This document shows positions 48,801 to 54,293 of a stretch of DNA of 54,293 nt, piece after piece. This DNA is from Candidatus Symbiopectobacterium sp. 'North America' (GTDB lineage: Bacteria > Pseudomonadota > Gammaproteobacteria > Enterobacterales > Enterobacteriaceae). Where the stretch lies: NCBI RefSeq assembly GCF_015762685.1, contig NZ_PEHF01000003.1:1-54293 (forward strand), given 5' to 3'. The notes below the pieces were generated by a model. That model was not told where the DNA came from, did no database searches, and saw nothing but the letters and a program-made list of their open reading frames with translations. The position numbers and the translations under genes were made by a program. Numbering within the stretch: the stretch's first letter is position 1; each line of letters starts with the position of its first letter.

Positions 48801-51800
48801 CACAACGGGCAGCTTCTCCTTAACTCGTACAGTCACTCTGGGCATTGGTGGCGGCACATTTGCTGTAGCCCCCACGACGACACTGATAATGAATGGCGCT
48901 ATCGGCGGTTCAGGCTCACTCACCAAAGCGGGAAGCGGCACGTTGACACTTACAGGAACAAGTAACTATACAGGCCAAACCGATATTTTGAACGGTACGC
49001 TACAGCTAGGTAACGGTCTTGACACTGGCTCCATTAGCAGTAATATTGATGTAAGCACCAATGGCGTGCTGGCATTCAATCGTAAAAACAGCTTCTCTTA
49101 TGGCGGAGTCATTTCAGGTAGTGGTCAGGTCAATCAACGTGGCAGTGGTGTTACCCTTCTGACCAGGAGAGAATAGTTACACGGGCATCACCACTGTCGC
49201 TGCCGGAACGCTGCAACTCGGTGATAACGGAAACACGGGCTCAATAGCAAGCGATGTCAATGTGGAGAGTGGTGGCACACTGGCGTTCCAACGCAGTAAT
49301 TTACTCACCTATGGTGGCAACATTTCAGGTAATGGCGCTGTATATCAAACCGGTTCAGGAAACACGGTATTAACGGGCAGCAACGCCTATGTGGGTGCCA
49401 CCAGCGTTACTGCTGGTGGACTGTATATCAATGGCAATCAAAACGCAGCCACAGGCATGACCACGGTAAACAGCGGAGCCACATTCGGCGGCACCGGTAT
49501 TATCGGCGGTGATGTAACCATTGCCGACGGAGCTACCCTATCCCCCGGCGCGGTGGGAGGGATCATTGATAAACTGACCATCAATGGCAATCTTACGTTA
49601 AACAGTGGCTCAATTCTCGATTACCACTTCGGATTACCTTATGAAGTGGGGGGCCCCTTAACGATCTGGTGAAGGTCAACGGAGATTTGGTTCTGGATGG
49701 GACAATCAACGTTACGGCCACAACAGAAGGCTCATTTGGTCCCGGTATCTATCGCGTCATTGACTACACAGGAACCCTGACCAATAACGGTTTGGAACTC
49801 GGTGATATTCCGCCGGGCAGGGTTGAATATGTACAAACATCGGTTGCAAATCAGGTAAACCTGGTGGATACCACAGGTTTGACGCTGAATATGTGGGACG
49901 GCGGCGCGGTGGGTAATAAAAATAACGGTGTAGTCAATGGTGGTAGCTGTGTCTGGCAAACCGCTATTGTGGGTAACGACAACTGGACGGTTTCCGATGG
50001 CATATTAAACGCCCCTTGGCAGGATGGTGCTTTTGCCATTTTTCAGGCGGAAGCAGGTAACGTCACGGTTGATAATAGCCTGGGTCAAGTTACCTCATCG
50101 GGAATGCAGTTCGCCTCTGATGGATACGTTTTGAATGGCGCGGAACTGTCACTGGTAGAAACTGAAACCGGCTCAGGGCAAACCACGGTGCGAGTTGGCA
50201 ATGGTAGCCTGCCAGGAGCAGCCTACACAGCGACCATCGATGCCATCTTACAAGGCGATGGGCAGTTGGTGAAAACCGATATCGGTACACTGGTGCTTAA
50301 CGGAGCCAACACTTATACCGGGGGCACTGCAATTAACGGCGGTACGCTGCGCATCACTAGCGACAGCAATCTTGGTCAGTCCGATGGGGGGCTATCTTTT
50401 AATGGAGGTACGCTTGCCACTGACGCAATCATGTCCACGTCACGCGCGACCCTATTGGACGCCCTCAGCGGTACAATTGATATCGCCCTCGCCTCCCCGT
50501 TAACCTCAAGCGGTATTTTTTCAGGCGCAGGAACCTTGACCAAAATCGGTACCGGTTTGCTCGCACTGACTGGGGAGAACACGTACACCGGAGATACGGT
50601 ACTCACCCAAGGGACATTACAAATTGGCGACGGCAGCAGCACCGGTTCAATCGTCAGTAATGTGATCAACAATGCTACGCTGGCGTTTAATCGTAATAAT
50701 ACGTTTGTCTATGATGGTGTTATTTCCGGCACAGGTGTGGTCAACCAGATAGGCACGGGCTCAACGGTGTTGACAGCAAACAATACCTACACGGGGCTCA
50801 CCACGATATCCGCAGGAACTCTGCAATTGGGTAATGGCGGAAACACGGGTTCACTCATCAGCAACGTTAACAACAATTGAACACTGGCTTTTAATCGTGG
50901 TGACACATTGATTTTCAACAGTACCATTTCCGGTAATGGTCTAGTTGATCAACGAGGTAGTGGCACCACAGTATTAACGACGGCCAATAACTATCTCGGC
51001 GGCACTCTGATTTCCGCAGGCACATTGCAACTGGGCAACGGCAGCAATACCGGCTCAATCCTCGGTGATGTAAATAATGCAGGGACACTTGCCTTTAACC
51101 GCAGTGATGATTATTTCTTTGACGGACTTATCTCTGGCACCGGTGGGCTACGGCTATTCGGCACTGGTATCGCCACGCTGACAGCAAACAACACTTACTC
51201 AGGTTCAACCTCTGTAGAAGCAGGCACACTGCAAGCAGGCGATCTCAATGTATTCAGCCCAGATTCCGTCATTACTGTTGAGCAATCAGCCACGCTAGCA
51301 CTCGATGGGCTAAGTCAGATCATCGCCGGGCTCAATAATGCGGGGACGGTAAATATGACCGACGGCAGCGGCCCCAGCGCAGCGCTGACAGTGAAAGGCG
51401 ATTATGTTGGGAATGGCGGGATCATTGTGGTCAATACCTTGCTCAGCGGGGATGCATCCCCCAACGATCGCCTGATCATTGATGGCGGCAACGCCTCAGG
51501 CCATACTTCACTTCTGGTGAAAACCGATAATAGCTTGGGAGGGCTCACCAACAAAGGCGTTGCCTTGGTACAAACTGAAAATGGCGGTACGACCAGTGCT
51601 GACGCTTTTCAACTTGACCCCAACTCCGACGGGTACAACAGTACAGGGATATTGAACGTTGGTGCATATAATTACAGTTTAAAACGCGGTGGCGACAGTG
51701 GCGAGGCGCAAGATTGGTATTTGGTTTCGCTACTTTCACCTGTGGTTGGCTCATACCTGCAAGAACGCCAATCGGCAATGGTGATGCATAAACATACTCT

Positions 51801-52660
51801 GCACGACAGACAGTGGCAGGTGCCGGGGCAAGAAGATTCGTATACCTGGCTACGCATGGAAGGCTCAATGGTTCAACAGGATGGTGTTGATAACCAGGAA
51901 ACAGAAGACAGGCGCTGGGTGCTACACGGAGGGAGTGACATCGCACGTTTCAGTGACGGGCACGGTGGCAGCATTCGGGTTGGGCTAATGGCTCAATACG
52001 GCACCAGTTCCGGTAACATTGAGGATGAAGTCTCGCGTTCATCCCACAGCGTTAAAGTCTACAGCGCAGGGATCTATAGCACCTGGTTTGGCCACAACGA
52101 TCCGCAAACCGGCCCCTATATTGATACCTGGTTGATGCATGGGCGATTTGACAACGACGTGACAAGGCCAGGGGCAACGTACCGAGAGTTATCGCTCGCA
52201 CAACACGACGATGTCCATTGAGAGCGGATATAAACTCAAGATGACTGAATCACCCACGGCACGGTATTACCTGGAACCACAAGCTCAGATCATTTACTCC
52301 CTGTATCGTGCAAAAGATCACACAACGGCCAGCGGCTCCGTAGCATCTGATATGTCCGATAACAGCGCCACCACACGGTTAGGGGTTCGGCTTTATGAAG
52401 ACAGGCTGGACCAAAATGGCCAAACGTTGATGCAGGGGTTCATTGAAGCCAACTGGTGGCATGGGCCATCATCACAAACAATGCGCATGGATGACACGGC
52501 TGTACGGAAACCGATGCCTGCCGATCGGGCTGAATTCAAATTTGGCGTGAAAGGCAATGTGATGCCGAACCTGAGTGTAACGGGCGCAGTCGGCGTAGAT
52601 ACCAATATGTCGTCTTATAAGGCTGGACGGGTTTCACTCGGCGTGAATTATTCTTGGTAA
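45844..52660 (+). pseudogene. Giant type V autotransporter with at least six lesions
   Basis: Surface protein of roughly 2,240 codons. A leader (KKVCLLLAGILYIIIPPVFA-DGN) is read in the frame from about 45929; an ATG at 45844 opens another frame that soon stops, so the N-terminus, perhaps an extended signal peptide, is also damaged. Then a Gly/Asn/Ser-rich region (GGGGGGGSGG...), then many passenger repeats of the type GANTYTGGTTINAGTLQLGNG with GSGTLTLTG spacers (PATR beta-helix repeats), including two near-duplicate modules with NLTLDGILNVT/GLYRLIDYSGTLTNN and W-x-DNWT. The C-terminal barrel domain (LRMEGSMVQQDGVDNQ... to VSLGVNYSW, ending in Trp) is recognisable. Lesions: TGA 46286-46288, frameshift about 48400, extra A about 49163, loss of G/C about 49650, TGA 50878-50880, frameshift about 52195. 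Adhesin or aggregation role by family. Confidence 0.9.
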
Positions 52661-52781
52661 CCGCTCGCCGTTATCATTATCGGTAATGATAATGGCTTTA
52701 ACACATAGCATACTGAATGGTGGGCTCGGCAATAGAACTGTACAGTGATTTACCGTACGGCAGAAAATCGGGCCCAATTCG

Positions 52782-52809
52782 TTGACTCACTGAGGCGTGT
52801 GGGTATAAT
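52782..52809 (+). promoter_or_regulatory. tRNA-Arg promoter
   Basis: TTGACT (52782-52787), 16-base spacing, TATAAT (52804-52809), about 43 bases before the mature tRNA. Confidence 0.8.
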
Positions 52810-52852
52810 CCAGCTCACTATGGTTATCCACCATAGTGACACTGCACTATAT

Positions 52853-52929
52853 GCGCCCTTAGCTCAGTTGGATAGAGCAACGGCCTTCTAAGCCGTAGGT
52901 CACAGGTTCGAGCCCTGTAGGGCGTACCA
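52853..52929 (+). tRNA. argU: tRNA-Arg (anticodon TCT)
   Basis: 77-base cloverleaf with encoded CCA. Acceptor GCGCCCT/AGGGCGT, D arm TAGCTCAGTTGGATAGAGCA, anticodon loop CTTCTAA reading AGA codons, T arm CACAGGTTCGAGCCCTGT. Nearly identical to E. coli argU. A phage-type integrase remnant begins 163 bases downstream, so it served as an integration site. Confidence 0.97.
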
Positions 52930-53091
52930 TTTCGACGTCTTTTTTTATTCCTAAAATTCAGTGAATTAGCTATAAATTCGCTGTTTTTAGTCAACCAGAC
53001 TCTACCGACATCTACGTTCATCAAGTAGGATTTGTGAGTATAAGTTATGGTACAAGCGCGTTCAACGAATTTTTATACCAACAGCCAACGT

Positions 53092-53178
53092 ATGCCACTT
53101 ACCGACGTAAAAGTCAGAAGAACCAAATCACAAGACAAGGCTTATAAGCTTACCGATGGTGAAGTGTCAGTCTCCTGA
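53092..53178 (+). pseudogene. N-terminal stub of a P4-type tyrosine integrase
   Basis: 28 codons: MPLTDVKVRRTKSQDKAYKL followed by TDGEVSVS, then TGA. The segment MPLTD-x-K-x-R...D-KAYKLTDGEG is the characteristic start of P4/CP4-57-like island integrases, whose arm-binding domain opens this way. The sequence departs from the family after TDGE, and nothing of the catalytic domain follows, so the rest has been deleted. Its place just after tRNA-Arg(TCT), pointing away from it, is standard for such islands. Confidence 0.75.
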
Positions 53179-53255
53179 TAAAACGAGCGTTTCACGTTTA
53201 GCGCGCTTCTGACATACGCATTTCTTGTATATTGGAAAAAATCCTCATCTGGACA

Positions 53256-54293
53256 TTACAATTCCGCATTCCATTTCCCGAAATAACGCTTTAATCTCTC
53301 TACCGTGTGTCGCCATTTCGGCGTGGTAGGTTTGCACACCGTATTTTGGTTGCCGAAGAACCCAACTTCGTTGATCGCTTCTTGTTCACTTCGGGTTTCC
53401 AGCCACTTAACGGGGACAAAATACTCGGACTTATCGGGGTCATCCGCATTCCGATGATAGAGCTCGCTATATTTCAGCACATCCATCGCCCGCTTTTCAC
53501 CGTCTGCGGTGTTAATGGTGAAGCTACTGGCAGTCTCAACGGCGCTCTGCACAATACCAACGCCAACAAAACCCGTTTTCGGGATGTTCACCCAGACTCG
53601 ATTACCGGGCTGAAGCTGTTTTAAGGTTTGGCTATACCAACTGCCACCACCAGCACTGATAAACCCGTGGCGACGAGCCTCTTCCCAGTTGCGGCTATGC
53701 GGGTCGCCAAACGAGACGTAAAACTCACCGTTCCACAGTTCCTTCGCGTTGGCGCTTTCCCCTGCGGTGGCAGGTCTGCGTTTCGCTCGGGTCGATAAGC
53801 AAGGCGCGGCTCAGGAACTGCTCATCACCGTGCTGGAACACCTTGAAGAACAGGACATTAATCGAGATGTCGTTTTTGCTCAGATAGTCCACGATGCGTT
53901 CGGTGGACGGGTCCAGTTCTGCCGCCACAATGATGATTTGGTGCGACTGATTGAGTGACTCCTCTTCCAGTTCCGTATTAAAGCGCTGCTTAAACGCTTC
54001 GCCCAGATTGCCGCCAGCGGAGAATTTTTCGTAAATCTGCGACAGACGATCGGCAGTCAAGTCATCCACCCAAGAGGCTTAATCCAGCGCCTGCACTACC
54101 ACCTCACGCGGCGTGCGGTCGCGCTTGAGTTCAATCAGAATCAGCGAAGCATCCGGCGCGATTGCCAACAGGTCGATACGCCCTTTATCAAGCGTCGGCT
54201 CCTGATGGCCGATGATCATCCACTGGTCGTGTAAGTATCCCGGTAAACCGAACCATTCACTTTTAGAGATCTTCTGACATACTGATTATGTCC
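53256..54293 (-). pseudogene. NucS/DUF91-like nuclease, broken, running off the window
   Basis: PD-(D/E)xK nuclease-like protein. At the right edge: LHDQWMIIGHQEP, GRIDLLAIAPDASLILIELKRDRTPREVVVQALD with the D...ExK catalytic pattern. TAA at 54079-54081 follows (a Tyr codon is expected: ALDYASWV), then ASWVDDLTADRLSQIYEKF, HQIIIVAAELDPSTERIVDYLSKNDISINVLFFKVF. A frame change near 53773 follows ETQT; the rest reads ATAGESANAKELWNGEFYVSFGDPHSRNWEEARR, HGFISAGGGSWYSQTL, NRVWVNIPKTGFVGVGIV and ends GKWNAEL at 53256. The 5' end is beyond the window. This family of stand-alone nucleases is common in defence islands and mobile regions; role in restriction unknown. Two lesions, probably inactive cargo left with the integrase stub. 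Confidence 0.75.

Noticed and set aside
46012..50672. Several long minus-strand frames opposite the autotransporter
   Set aside because: They mirror the Gly/Thr/Asn-rich repeats of the plus strand and give Pro/Val-rich low-complexity products without starts.
1..54293. TAG reassigned to an amino acid throughout the genome
   Set aside because: mlaA, outG, outM, outB, dgcA and dat end naturally at TAG at family-typical lengths, and other stops (TAA, TGA) also interrupt genes. Partial suppression remains open but reassignment does not fit.
1..54293. CRISPR arrays, complete prophage, insertion sequences
   Set aside because: No regularly spaced direct repeats, phage structural genes or transposase motifs were seen; the only recombinase trace is the integrase stub at 53092.

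Overview
The window looks like a chromosomal segment of a soft-rot type enterobacterium (Pectobacteriaceae: Pectobacterium/Dickeya/Brenneria relatives). Evidence: a complete Out type II secretion locus with pectinases embedded in it, a KdgR-type operator, the enterobacterial order fadJ-fadI-yfcZ-fadL-(mqo)-mlaA-argW, and alaC, cspA and ymcF homologues. The genus cannot be fixed from sequence alone. About half of the larger genes carry single in-frame stops or one-base frameshifts while the rest of the reading frame stays well conserved. This is the picture of recent, ongoing gene decay (for example a lineage that has become host-restricted, such as an insect- or nematode-associated Pectobacterium relative). 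Sequencing error could explain some homopolymer frameshifts but not the many nonsense substitutions.

Layout. 1-2.8 kb: end of a Csu-type chaperone/usher pilus operon (broken usher, intact tip adhesin). 2.8-11.3 kb: fatty-acid and membrane core block on both strands (fadJ, fadI*, yfcZ, fadL*, mqo*, mlaA; * = broken). 11.6 kb: tRNA-Arg(CCT), followed by an accessory segment to about 20.4 kb holding small secreted proteins, a broken Excalibur protein, a membrane protein remnant, cspA with a downstream ymcF-like gene that appears to start at ATT, a Ulp1-like cysteine protease, a broken MFS exporter, a Ser/Ala-rich unknown, a broken old yellow enzyme and small remnants. 20.4-37.9 kb: the pectinase/T2SS locus on the minus strand, in transcription order pel*-pehX-outC*-D-E-F-G-H-I-J-K-L-M*-N*-O, with outB and outS at the other end. 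38.0-42.8 kb: alaC and a plus-strand D-amino-acid cluster dgcN*-dgcA*-dat. 42.9-45.3 kb: broken MscM-like channel. 45.8-52.7 kb: a large autotransporter with at least six lesions. 52.9 kb: tRNA-Arg(TCT) with a 28-codon integrase stub and a broken NucS-like nuclease, a scar of a lost island.

How it fits together. Both pectinases in the locus carry lipoprotein signals with CDN at the mature N-terminus, as in the T2SS-secreted pullulanase of Klebsiella, so the ancestral function was probably surface-anchored pectin degradation exported by Out and induced through KdgR. That system now looks disabled: OutC, OutM and OutN have amber codons, OutD has lost about 40 residues of the N0/N1 region through a short direct repeat, and the pectate lyase is broken, while outE-outL and pehX remain open. 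Fatty-acid uptake and thiolysis (fadL, fadI), surface adhesion (usher, autotransporter) and D-glutamate conversion (dgcN, dgcA) are hit as well. Housekeeping genes (mlaA, alaC, cspA, both tRNAs) are intact.
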